Part shown: one piece after another, positions 10,250-21,599 of the stretch
Layout of the letters: each line of letters begins with the position of its first letter
How positions within the stretch are numbered: the stretch's first letter is position 1
Source of the DNA: Dendrobium chrysotoxum
Taxonomy: Eukaryota > Streptophyta > Magnoliopsida > Asparagales > Orchidaceae
Direction of reading: 5' to 3'
NCBI GenBank assembly: GCA_019925795.1
Contig: CM034304.1
Coordinates: 15,988,720-16,052,719 of the forward strand
Length of the DNA: 64,000 nt
Position numbers and translations under genes: made by a program
Notes under the pieces: generated by a model
Databases searched by the model: none
What the model was told of the DNA's origin: nothing
What the model saw: only the letters and a program-made list of their open reading frames with translations

Positions 10250-12060
10250 ATTTTTAAATATTAATTATTTTAAATTATTTAAAATTTATTTTTCAACTTA
10301 TTTGAACTTAAAAAATTCATAACTAATTCATTTTAAAACGAATTTTAACGTATAATACCTTGAATTTTTCAGAAAAATATGAATTTTAATTTAAAAATAT
10401 TTTCTAGAATCAATTCTGTATTCTCTGGATTATTTACTATGCTACTTAATGATTTGATTATTTATTTTTTATTTAATTATTTTAAATACAAAAATTATTT
10501 TTAAAATACAAAATTATTTTGAAACCTCACTGTGGGTGGTCAGTGGGTCTCTCATGCCTATGTAATGAATTATTTTGAATTATTTTATTTTCAAAACCTA
10601 TATGTTTTAAATATTTATATATTTTAAAATAATTTTAAAATTACATATTATTTAAATATTTTAATTATGAGAGATCCACTCTTGATGAAATTTTAAACCT
10701 AGGCTATGCATATGAAGAGCAGTTCATATGGGAGAAGGATTAGTGAGTGATTGTGTCACAATCATTCACTAATCACTTCATTAGGATTCTCTACTTAGTG
10801 CTTTCGTAGTCTTTTACATGTGTAGGATGCACAAGCACTTAGCCTAGGTTCTCCTAGATCTAAGGACATGTCTGATGTGTTTACATTTGCTGCATTTCCC
10901 TCTATGTTATGCCAAAGGGTTAGTCACTTCATTTTATTCATATATAACGTAGTGACACCTTAAGGACAATAATTAAGGACCGTCTAGCAAACTTAGAATA
11001 TTCCTAGGAGCTAGGAAAGGCCCCAGATTACTGTGAAACTTTAAACACTAATGTTTAGTGACATCTAGAACCCCCCTAGAATTTCCTAGGAATTTTTTGG
11101 ACTCCCTAAAACACTTAATTAGCAAACCCTAATCCACCCGTTAATTAAGCCTCAAAAACTTTAGAAAAAAATCTAATAAATCCATTTTAAATCATAAAAA
11201 TACTCATATTACCTCAAACTCTCCAGAATTCAGTCCCTAACCTTAGATAATTAGAGCCCTTTGATTAGACATTAATCTAGACTTTAATTAAACCTTAAGC
11301 AAAAATCACCTTTTTGCCTTAATTAAATAATTAAAAATAATTAAAAATTCTAAATTTTCTCCAAACACTTGAGAACACTTTTTTGGGTCATTCCTGACCT
11401 TTGGGGGTGATTCCAAGAAGTTTTGAACTGATTTGGATCAAAATCCCTAAAACGGCCCTTTAATTAAATAATTTTAATAATTCATTAAATAACCTGAACT
11501 TTGAAAATTCATAACTAATCATAGAAAACTCCTAATTGAAAAACTCAAAGGCATTCAACTCATATTAGGGTCTAGTCTTTTTTTAAAATGTTAAAGAAAT
11601 CAACCTAAATCAAAAAGTCAACAATCCGGTCAAACCTAGTTTAAAACGAGACCAAAACATCGGAAATTCATAACTTTGGATAGAAGAATCCAAATTGGGC
11701 ATGCTTACAGGCTAACTGATCGGGCTAAGTTCTACTATTTTATAAAAATATTAACTGTCCAAAAAGTCCCTTTAATAAAAAAAGTCAATTTTGGACCCCT
11801 TAGCCTAGTGTATAGGTGGACCCCGAACCTCCTAAAATTCGCTAATAAAACTTAAACTCCAAGCATCATTACCCTAAGTATTAAGACTGATCCACATGCT
11901 AAATTAACTAAAATAGATCCTAATTCACTAATATTTAAACTTTAAATAAGATCCCTTCTCAGACCTACAACCAACCTGAACAATAGGCAACTTCAACTAA
12001 CTACCCAGCTTAGGACCCATCCCAGCCACACAGACCACTACACACACTATAGAATTATTT
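10250..12060. other. AT-rich intergenic DNA, no gene recognised
   Basis: No coding region or element boundary was recognised. The only strong local structure is the hairpin at 10740-10772. Confidence 0.5.
10740..10772. other. Near-perfect 16-bp hairpin
   Basis: TTAGTGAGTGATTGTG is followed at once by TCACAATCATTCACTAA, an inverted repeat with one mismatch and almost no loop. Confidence 0.75.
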
Positions 12061-12960
12061 GCTAGGGCACCACTTCTAGAATTAGGCTAGGCCGGTGTTT
12101 ACTGTTTCTGTTGTGTGCCGAGCTTTTTCGGGTTTTCACTGTATGTTGTAATTAAACTGTTGGTGTGTTTGCTTACTTTTACTGCACTCTGAGATTTGAT
12201 GTGATTGCACGATAGACTACTCATATGTTAGGATCGATTTTGATACTAATGATATCTTCTGCATGTGGCCATGCTCATGTGGCGCTAAATAAAAAGGGGG
12301 GTAATAATCATGATTTAAAAATACTAATGATATTTTATGCAGGTACTTCAGAAATTGCTGAGCCCCCCTAAATAAATGAGGGCTAAATAAAATCATCCTT
12401 ATAAATTACTACAGGTTCTCCAGAGCTTGCTTAGCCCTAAAAAATGATTAAGATCATGGCCAAGTATGGCTATGATTGAGTATTCTTATTCTCTTATAAT
12501 TGCTTGTGATATATTAAACTACTTGGGATGATTTTTATTAGGACAACCATATAGGAGAGTCTAGATTTACTGCTTTCATTTAATGTAATTGATTGTAATA
12601 TTGGCTAAGAGTTATGAAATTTTATTTTGAGTGGGGATATTAAGATCCAAAGGTTGGATTCCAAAGAGAAAAGGACACCCAATATGAGGATAGTCCTTTT
12701 CTATTTGGGAATCCAAATTTGGATCATTCTACTACCTGAGGAGTCCAAGAAAGTTGAGATCCAAGGAGTCCAAAGAAAAGGAGACCCAAGGAGTCCAAGG
12801 AAGATAAGATCCAAGGAGTCCAAGGAAGAGAAGATCAAGAAGATGAAGACCAAGTGTATCCCACTCAAAATAACTTGCGTCTGTTCTAAGATTAGAAATC
12901 CGGGTTATAAGCAGTGGTGCCCGGCCACTTTATTTTCTACAGACCCTGGTTTATAATTAA
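12061..12960 (+). repeat. Non-coding retroelement family, copy A
   Basis: Read forward, this segment aligns by eye with the reverse complement of 38040-38790. Shared landmarks are TAGGCTAGG, TTTTCACTGTATG, TGATATYTTCTGCA, GGGAGTCTAGATTTA or GAGAGTCTAGATTTA, AGAGTTATGAAA, and GAAGATGAAGA. An open frame at 12627-12956 is lysine-rich because of GGAGTCCAAG repeats at 12740-12835, and I do not treat it as a gene. It is probably part of a Tat-type LTR or leader. Confidence 0.7.
12740..12835 (+). repeat. GGAGTCCAAGR minisatellite
   Basis: Six imperfect repeats of GGAGTCCAAGRAA, GAGATCCAAGGAGTCCAAG and related words. The inverted relative at 38040-38790 lacks this expansion. Confidence 0.7.
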
Positions 12961-14040
12961 GGGCAGTGGGCCTATGGATATTTAATTAATTTATTTAATT
13001 ATTTATTATGTTTGATTTAATGTTGATTGCATATAGGTTGTAAGCTTTTCTTAGTTTATTGGCGATCTGCATGCCGCTTTTGTTTTTGCCTGGATTTCGT
13101 CAGGCTCTCTAAGGACTAAAACTTTTTCTACTCACAACTAACATTCAAAATTTTAAGATTTAAAAAATTTAGAAACTTAAGGACCTAGGAAACTATCGGA
13201 ATCGTCTGGGGTCTCATGCATATCATTGCATTCTTCTTTCTCCTTCTGTAAGACACTTCCCCGCCTGCGGGTAGAGTCCGGATAATCTGACCTATGAGGA
13301 TAAGGTGTCGGACCTGGGGAAGCCCAATCTAATTCTAAAAATTATTTTTATAAGCCTTTTTAAAATCCTGTGTATATCTGATTTGTATACTTTAACCAAC
13401 ATGCATTATATTAGAAATTAATTAAATCAAAATTTTAATTGCATTAGCTCTAGAAGCATTCACCCAACATCAATCTGGGGCCAATTAGGAAATCCTCTAG
13501 ACATCGGCCCTACTTCCAAAAACTATAACCTACCCACCCATCTTTCATAAAATGATCGGACTCATGGTTTTGAAGCGACTAGGTGGTTAGCTGGCTCCCC
13601 AATCCAGGCCGGGGTAAGTCCAGATTTTGTATTATATTAGCTAAGACACGGGTGTTTGTGTTATACGTAGAACACTAAACCCATTAGATTTAGGGTTCAA
13701 GGCTACTATTATTTTGTAGTACGCCTCATCAGTAGGTAGGTCTTCTGTCTTCTAGAGACTACAAACCCTACTTATCTGCGTCACATGGATGATGCCACCT
13801 CCATACTTCTCTCTTGCATGCTTCGAGTGCATGATTTATTTCTTTTCTCCAGTTTCTTTTCACTACCTTAGTCCCTCCGGATGCTGATCTGAGCCGTGCA
13901 TGTTGCCTAAGCTTAGTTGAACCTTTCTTTCCCTTTGAGTAGGACTTCCTAGTCTCCGCCCTATGTGCCAATCCCAATTTGGAAAGAATAATGTAGAATC
14001 CTTAATCGAGAGTTTTCTTAGGCCCCGACCTGTGATGTAA
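12961..14040. other. Non-coding, probable retroelement LTR or leader
   Basis: No gene. A GC-rich patch at 13250-13320 contains a possible stem between GACACTT and AAGGTGTC. Parts of 13460-14040 resemble 57600-58130, but at low identity. Confidence 0.4.
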
Positions 14041-14045
14041 TTAAC

Positions 14046-14260
14046 CATGGGGGCTTGCGCCCGTGGGAAATCGGATCCCACTTTTAAATAAACCCCACTC
14101 GAGCTGATGTATTGGGTGGGGGAAACCCATTGAGATAATCAGATCATACACATTATTATCCATCGGGGTATACTGGTGAGAGCCACTATCCTCAATGGAT
14201 AATCATATGTGTGATCGAATCTGCCCTCCCATTGGCCAAATACTATCTCCCCTTGCGGGG
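14046..14260 (+). other. Three-hairpin cassette, copy 1
   Basis: Three successive inverted repeats are present: CATGGGGGCTTGCGCCCGTG at 14046-14065; a long stem pairing 14140-14163 with 14195-14223 (about 19 of 22 positions in the inner part); and CCCCTTGCGGGG near 14252. The same order occurs at 58149-58390 with largely different sequence in the second and third stems. It may be a structured RNA element of a Tat-type leader. Confidence 0.6.
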
Positions 14261-14270
14261 TGGCGTTATT

Positions 14271-15108
14271 TTATTGTCCTTTCGGAGGTCCACATTGGCG
14301 TCTTCTCTGCTTCCTTTTTAGGAAACTTCTAAATTGCCTTGTCATCAAGGCGATTTCCTCTTCATCCTCAGGTAGTGACTGATCACTTTCTGAATCGTCC
14401 ACCTTCAAAGTTATATTCTTCTCCTTTCGCTTCCCACCTGCATCAATCTGTCTTTGAGTCACAGATTGCTTGTAAGCAATTAGTGATCCAAGAAGATTGT
14501 CAATAGAATAAACATTTAAATCTTTAGATTTTATTATTGTAGTTATCTTTGCATCATATGCGGTAGGTAAGCAACGAAGTATCTTGTTAACTTTTTTGCA
14601 TTAGTTAACTTCCTACCTAAAGCATGCAATGAAGTGGCTATATGAGTAAAATCTGTGTACATGTCTGAGATTCATTCATTCGATTTCATGTGAAATATTT
14701 CATAGTCGTGCAAGAGAATATTCAACCTAGTTTGTTTCACTTCATTTGTACCTTCATAAGTAATACAAAGCCTATCCCAAATTTCTTTTCATGATTTACA
14801 AGTCGAAACACGCATGTAATCTTCTGATTTTAAACCATAAAAGAAACTATTCAAATACTTAGCATTTAATTGAGCTAGCTCACATTCTTTTACAGTCCAT
14901 TCGACAAAAGGTGTTTGAACTCTAATTCCTTCTACAATTCTAGCAGGTTAGTATAACCTTCCTGTACTAACATCCACATGTGATAATCAAGAGATTATAG
15001 AAATATAGACATGCAAGTTTTTCAAAAATCAAATGGGATATTATCAAACAAAGGTGGTCTAGTGATCGAGTAACCTTCTAAAGTGTTTCTATTTCCAAAA
15101 TTAGCCAT
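14271..15108 (-). pseudogene. gag: Copia-type gag (DUF4219/UBN2 family), truncated and dead
   Basis: Starting at 15108, the minus strand reads an N-terminus with NRNTLEGYSITRPPLF, typical of DUF4219/UBN2 gag proteins. It continues with DLNVYSIDNLLGSLIAYKQ near 14500 and a tail with DEEEIALMTRQFRSF near 14340. Several stops and shifts lie between. The zinc knuckle and everything beyond are missing, because the element is cut at about 14271 where the Tat-like cassette begins. Confidence 0.82.
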
Positions 15109-15149
15109 GATCGAATTTCAAAAAGTATTTTAAACAGTGATTTTTTAAA

Positions 15150-15164
15150 TTAGCTCTGATACCA
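15150..15164 (-). other. tRNA-iMet-type primer binding site
   Basis: The minus strand reads TGGTATCAGAGC, two bases from the inner LTR edge. This is complementary to the 3' end of initiator tRNA-Met, the usual primer of plant copia-type elements. Confidence 0.88.
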
Positions 15165-15166
15165 CT

Positions 15167-16735
15167 TGAAAGTGCGAATAGGTTGTTAGACCTATTGCTC
15201 ATGTCCCTAGGCTAACCAAGAGGGGGGTGAATTGGTCCTTTTAAAAATTACTCTTAGAATTTTAGAAAATCTTAAGCTAATCGTACAGTACGAACACACT
15301 TCGTACAGTACGAACAGAGTAAATTTTTTGCTCTCTTCAAAACACAAAATTTTAACCACAGAAAGAAAATAAAATATGGAAAAAGAACAGTGCAGAAAAG
15401 TAAACATTAAGAACAGAGAACACCAAATTTATAGTAGTTCGGTCAAACACGACCTACATCCACTCCCTAGAGACTCCTTCTCTAGGTATTGCACTAAACT
15501 CAAGTGACTCTCATTTTACCCCTACAATAAGGTGGAGAAGCCTTTACAAACTCTCTTCCACCAACCCGGTGCGGCAGAGAACCATCGTCCTTTTTCACCC
15601 TCCTGGTGAAGGCAGAGAACTAAACATCCTTTTACGCTCTCCAAGTACGGCAGAGAACCGTCATCCTTTTTCACCCTCCAAGTGATGACAGAGAATCGCA
15701 ATCCTCTCGAACAAAAACTCTTGCAAAAGTCTCCAAGGAAGATAGGAAGTTGCTAGAAGAACAAGTAAAGAAATCCTCACAATTGGATAACCTTATGAAT
15801 CCCTTCACAATTTTCTCTTCAAAGATTTCTCAACACTCACTCCCAAACACTCTCCCAATCACTCTCCCTTTCACTCTCCAAAAGTATTTTTGCAGAAGGA
15901 TTTTTTCTTCAGTCAGTTTTAAGTCATTTATATACTTGGGACAAGAAAAATTATCCAAAAACTGAAAATTTCAAGTTTAATCCCGTGCGATCGACGATCG
16001 TACTGTACGAACAGTTTAAAATATTGAACAATCTATCCCGTATGAACCATAAGACAAACAAGTCAGAGCCATTCATACGAACATTTCATCCCATACGAAC
16101 CTCTGGACAATCAAGTCAGAGCGCTTCGTACGAACATTTCATCCCGGACGAACCCTTAGATGATCAAGACAGAGCGCTTCGTATGAACATCTCATCCTGG
16201 ATGAACCCTTGGACGATCAAGATAGAGCGCTTCGTACGAACATCTCATCCTGGATGAACCCTTGGATAAACCCAACAGAGCGCTTCGTACAATCAGTTCG
16301 TCCCGTACGAACCCTTGGACAAACCCAAGTCAGAGCCGTTCGTACAGCAAAAACTCATGTATGAATAGTAATTCATACTATACGAACTTAACTTAGAAAA
16401 TTTTTTTGCCATATGGGTTCGATATGGAGGACATATACTACAGATCATCCCGTATGATATATAAATCGTACTGTACGATCAGTTTAAAAAATTAAGTTTT
16501 TACTCCCCCTATGTGTGTGTCTGCACAGTTTTCCAACTTATAATCACACTCTCTCAGACTCAAGAAAAATAAAATTTACAGACTTTATTTACAGTGAACA
16601 AATGAACTTGAAGTCTTCAGCAATCTGGAGTGTGAATTTCCTGAAAAATACTTTAGTACACACAACAACAACTCAAATATTTGTTAGGAGAAGAATAAAA
16701 TAAATAATAAGCTTTTGTAATCATCAAAATATAAC
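15167..16735 (-). mobile_element. LTR of copia-type gag element
   Basis: The LTR begins TGAAAG next to the PBS, contains the family word CTAACCAAGAGGGGGGTGAA at 15214 and ends near ATAACA at about 16735. On the minus strand a TATATAAAT box sits at 15926-15934. Upstream of it (15987-16480) lie repeated CGTACTGTACG and TTCGTACGAAC palindromes, some in tandem units of about 60 bp. The right end is less certain than in the other copies and no target duplication can be checked. Confidence 0.75.
15926..15934 (-). promoter_or_regulatory. LTR TATA box
   Basis: TATATAAAT on the minus strand, directly downstream (in transcription sense) of the palindrome array. Confidence 0.6.
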
Positions 16736-19700
16736 ATATATTAGAATTCACTTGAATGAATAGATTTTCTCAAATCATAACATGGTCTAGCCTAGGCTAG
16801 AGTTGGTTGTCCTAGCAAACCATCTAAGTGTGTAGAAAGGTTGTGTGGCTTGAGTAGTTCCTATGTTTTATTGGTTTAGAGTTGTCTATAAATGAATTTA
16901 CTTGGTCAAATTCTTTAAAGGATGATTTGAATTTAAGTTTTAATAATTTAAAAGCTTTAAATTTCTTATAAAGATGTTTTGATTATTAAAGTTATTTACC
17001 TTTAGGATTTAAAGAATATAGCGTTCAATAACTTCCAAGTGTTAGAAGCTGTTTCTTAGTATGTCCTAGACTCAAGAAATATAATGTTACCAACCCTCCA
17101 AGATTGGGGTAGATTGATAGCATAGAGTCTTCCATTTTGATTATATATTTTAATCCTTAAAGCTTCTCAAGTCAATACACCTTTGCCCTCCTAAAAGGAA
17201 GCAAGCACAAGGGTATAAAAGCTATAACATATAAATATTTTATTAGTGATTTCTAAATTGATTTAATTTGATTGGTTACTAATTTATTATTTAAAATTTT
17301 TAATATTTATATTCTATCAAATTCACTTGTGATGTTGTCATAATGAGTACGAGGACCAAGGCCTCATTAAGACACATAACCCCGTAATCTGAGATAATCA
17401 AGCCTAAAAACTTCAATTATAGGAATGTTTGTTATTCATTTAATATTATTTATTGATTTAATTTCATTGAATTGATGATTTACTGAAGTTTTAATGATTT
17501 ATTGATTTTCTATATTTTAATGCATTAAATACAGGGTATATTTCTTGACTTTTTGATATAAATCAGTTTCTAAAATTTATATTTTTCATATATATCATAC
17601 CTAGAGATGAGTTCAATGCCATTAAGTTTAATGAATTTAAATTTTTTCTAAAATTGGTTATAAATTTTTGAAGTTTGATACATTTTATGAACTAAGTTTG
17701 ACCCAAATGTTGACTTTTTTATTTACAGTGAATTTTTATATTTTATATTTTCATAAATATTAAATTTAATTATAAGTTCAATGCCTTTGAGTTTACTAGA
17801 TCTAGAATTTTCCAGATTTAATTATGATTTTTTCAAGTTTGATACATTTTATATTTATTTAATTAGAAGTATTTTCTTACTTTTGTACTAAATCTACTCC
17901 AAACCTCTTAAGATCTTCTCCAAATATCAAAAATGACTTCTAGGGATATTTTCAAGTGTTTAAAATTATTTTGGTAATTTTTTATATATTTTTAAATATT
18001 TATTTTAATTAATTAGTGAATTTCTTAATTTCTTAAATTAATTTTAATTTTGAATGATTCTAAAGGGGATTTTATTTTTCATTTTTTAAGCTTTTAATTA
18101 TAAACAAGTTGGTATATTATATGTAATTTTAAAGTTAATTTGAATTTATTAAGAATTTTTAAAGATCCTAAGTCAATTATGCAGAAAAAACTTGGGTTTA
18201 TAAAATGACAGACCAAATGATCTCCAAATGCAATAAAATTTGAAACATATGTACATACATACATGTGCTCGAAACCCATTAAATTTGGGCTCATCAATAT
18301 CAATCATTAAATCTAAGTGCATCTATAGATTTGGTGATTTATTTTAGGATCTAGACTCAAGGGACTTGGGCAAAATCAGTGGCTAACTAACCTCTTAACA
18401 TAACATCGCAATCACACCAAATATTAACGCCTAATTCCCACTGGATTCTAGTTTATGAATATTCAAATCCATAGATCAAATAATGACCTATAAGTTTAAA
18501 AAAATCATTTGGACTCCTTAAACAATTCAAATTGAATTGAAAATTTTTGAGGATATGCTAAACACACCCAAGAATCATTCCCTTCAATTTGATCCCATGG
18601 TGATTTATATTTCGTGAATAATCCAAAAAATACCCTATATGGTTTTTTTAGAATTATGATTAATATATTGCATGCCATGACTCAAGACCATAGGAGCTTG
18701 ATAGTACTCCTCAAGCTGAATCCATAGAGCCTAAGTATGTGCAATTTGGAAAAGTAGAAGAGGAGTTATGAATTTTTAAAGATTCACTGATTTTCCTGTA
18801 ATTTCTAACTTTCATTTACCCAGCCAGATGACCTTTCCATGTGGCACAATCCGATTGGGTAAGCAATGATTAATGCAATAATAGTATCCACTTGATTTTG
18901 ACACTAGTCGTTAGATCTAGATCAAATAGTCAGGATTTAAAGCTTCAAAACTATGGGATGGTCAAATAAAACGTGATACGATGGAATCAGGACCGTCATT
19001 TTAAATTAACAATCCTGATTTTATCTTCAACCTCCCACTCGATCTCATGACCATACATGTATTATGGCCTGATACTGGAGATTGGCTGGATAGAATTAGA
19101 TAAAACTTCACATGAAGCATCAGTGGATCAAGAACATTCAATCCAACGATCTGATCCATGTGAATTAAATATTTCTTTCACACTTGCCCAAACCTAGCTA
19201 AGGTGAGGATAAAAAATGGGAATTTACCTAGGATATAGCTCCAATACCCTCGGCCTTACTCTAGGCACGATCGTCAGGATCTTTAGGACACTTCTTCTCA
19301 AGAAACCTCGATCTGAGAATGAATGGATGAGAAGTCAAATTTTCATGGTGGGAAGATCATCGAAGCTCGCTCAAAACCACCTCCAGACCTCACATGGATA
19401 GCTGGGAAGTAATAGGAAGGGAACTCTCACACTTAGAAAGTTTTTCAAAATAAGAAACTCAACCCTTGTTCAGAGGAAATTTGAGTTAATTATAGAGTTT
19501 TAAAATGCATATAGATGAGATTTAGGCTCGATTCAGAGTGCCTCAGGCCACCGAATTGGGTTAGGGAGGCTTCAAAGGGTTTAAAAGGATCCCTGAAGCT
19601 TTGGGAGCTCAGGTTTAGCTGGGTTGCAAGAATGGGCTCAACCCGTAAGTCACATGTCAATGGTTATCGATATTTTGATTAAACCTGACCAATCCAAGAT

Positions 19701-20109
19701 GGCAGCTGGGGTGCCAAATCTTCTAGAACATTCCTGAACTCAATTCAAGTTCCACTTAGGCTTAGGAAAGTTGGGCATGCGAGCTAATTTAGTTTGGGTA
19801 CTTGGGTGGCATAGGCTAGCTTATTGAGTTGACTCAGGTCAGTCTAATAGTTGGGCTGACCAAGATAGATACACTGAACCATATGGAATGCAATGGTAAT
19901 GCTTGTTTGGATTGGTTTAGTCTATGCTTGGATTTGACTCAATGCATGGCTATTTTGACTACTTGGGTCAAGCTAAGTGGCTAACCCATGTAAGCCCAAG
20001 GCTTGGGACACCTAAGGTTAGTTCCTAGGGACCCCAAGGATAGTCCTATATGCTCAAATAAATATGGTCATACTTTATTCAACTGATTTGTAATGGATGT
20101 CCATATATG

Positions 20110-20310
20110 CATATTTGGTCAACCTTGGTTGACTTGGTCAACCAAGTTGACTCAAGGGTTAGGGTTGGGTTCATTATATTCCAAATCAAATTTTGAGTTC
20201 ATTGGAATTGGTTTCAAGGATTGGCAAAGCCCTTTCATATGAAATACATGTTAAAATCCTTAAGGATGTATTTGGTCAACCTAGGTTGACTTGGTCAACT
20301 AGGTCAACCT
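20110..20310 (+). promoter_or_regulatory. W-box palindrome cluster, second copy
   Basis: Closely spaced GGTCAAC/GTTGAC words occur, including GGTCAACCTAGGTTGAC at 20274-20290. That 17-mer is identical to the core of the palindrome at 7918-7935. More lie near 20590. Confidence 0.55.
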
Positions 20311-21385
20311 ATGGGTTAAGATTAGGTTCAACCCATTCCAAATAATGTGTTGAACACATTGGAGTAGGTTCCATGCAATGATAAAGTTCAATTACATGAG
20401 ATGTAGCTTTAGGGTTTAATGGCTTCATATGGTCAACCAAGGTTTATCATAACTTGGGTTTTAGTTTGATGCATGTCAAATGAAGTTTTGAACCCTTTTG
20501 TAGAAGGTTGCATAGCCTAACTTGATTGAACTATGTTAAAGTTTAAGAAAAATTCAATTTCTAAGGTATTGAGTTTTAGGGTTTTGTGGTCAATCATGGT
20601 CAACCATGATCAACCAAGGTTCATAGTTGGTTTAATGCATCATGCTAGTGATGATGGTCATGATAAATGAGCTTGGAGAGGCCTCTAAGGTCAAAAATCA
20701 CAATATGATATGTTCAGTGGCATAGGCTATAAACATTTGAATGTTTTGTAGCCTATGAAAATACTTTGAGTTTTAAGGTTTAGGGATCTTGAAATGCCAT
20801 AAAACTGATATGGTTGACCCTATATGCATGCATAATCAATATGCAAGGGGTAGATTATGAATTCAAGGTCATTTGGTCAAGTTTCAAAGGGAAATTTCAT
20901 GAAAAATAAGTGGTTTTAGGTTAGTCCTAACACTGAATTTTGAAGTTTTGAATTTATCACTAGTTTTAATCATTAGATTGGATTTAGATTTGATTTAGAC
21001 ATTGACTTGAAATGATTTAAGGCTTGAAATGCTCAGATCATCGACAATCATGGATGATCATCAATAATTGAACTAGAGATTAGCTCACTATCACTGGGGA
21101 CTATCAACTGATGGATTTAAGATTGATTTTAATTTAAGCTTTTAATTGATCAATGAAGATCAATGAATGAGGAAATTTAGATTTGTAATGATTATCACTA
21201 ACAATTAGAGGTAATTGCCAAGTGATAAATCAAATGATCAAGTGATAGCCAAAGGTGATTGTCAAGTGATGATTTCAAGGGTTAATGATCAAATCATCAT
21301 GTCCAAAATATAATAATGAACTTGATTTAGATTTGAAATGTATTTTAATGATTTATATATGAAAATTGATGTTTGATATAGGGAA

Positions 21386-21411
21386 TTGACCTCATTTAAA
21401 AATGAGGTCAA
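21386..21411. other. Perfect 12-bp hairpin at LTR end
   Basis: TTGACCTCATTT, AA, AAATGAGGTCAA. It sits at the presumed 3' edge of the LTR, about 12 bp before the PBS, and may be part of a termination or packaging structure. Confidence 0.7.
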
Positions 21412-21422
21412 CAATTATAAAG

Positions 21423-21434
21423 TGGTATCAAAGT
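21423..21434 (+). other. Primer binding site, plus-strand gypsy element
   Basis: TGGTATCAAAGT, 10 of 12 matches to the tRNA-iMet complement, just after a sequence ending in CA. A gag follows on the same strand. Confidence 0.65.
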
Positions 21435-21599
21435 AATATTTAGTAGAAGAATTTGATCATAACCATAGGTGTAAAAATTAATTGGGGTGGGTAGAATTTG
21501 GGTAGTTCTAAGGCACATTCATTTTTATATTTATAATTATATGTATTCATATGATTAAATTATGAATAGTTATTACATAGAACTACATTGAGTGTGATG

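Larger units (their letters stand above)
16736..21412. other. Non-coding retroelement LTR-like DNA
   Basis: No coding region was found in 4.7 kb. The stretch 16780-16870 resembles 38720-38830, with shared CTAGCCTAG, TTGTCCTAGCAAA and TAAGTGTGT. W-box palindromes lie at 20110-20310. The segment ends in a perfect hairpin and a PBS, so its right part is probably the 5' LTR of the Ty3/gypsy gag element that follows. The left LTR edge could not be located. Confidence 0.5.

Noticed and set aside
12627..12956. 109-codon lysine-rich frame
   Set aside because: Created by the GGAGTCCAAG minisatellite; the inverted family copy has no such frame.
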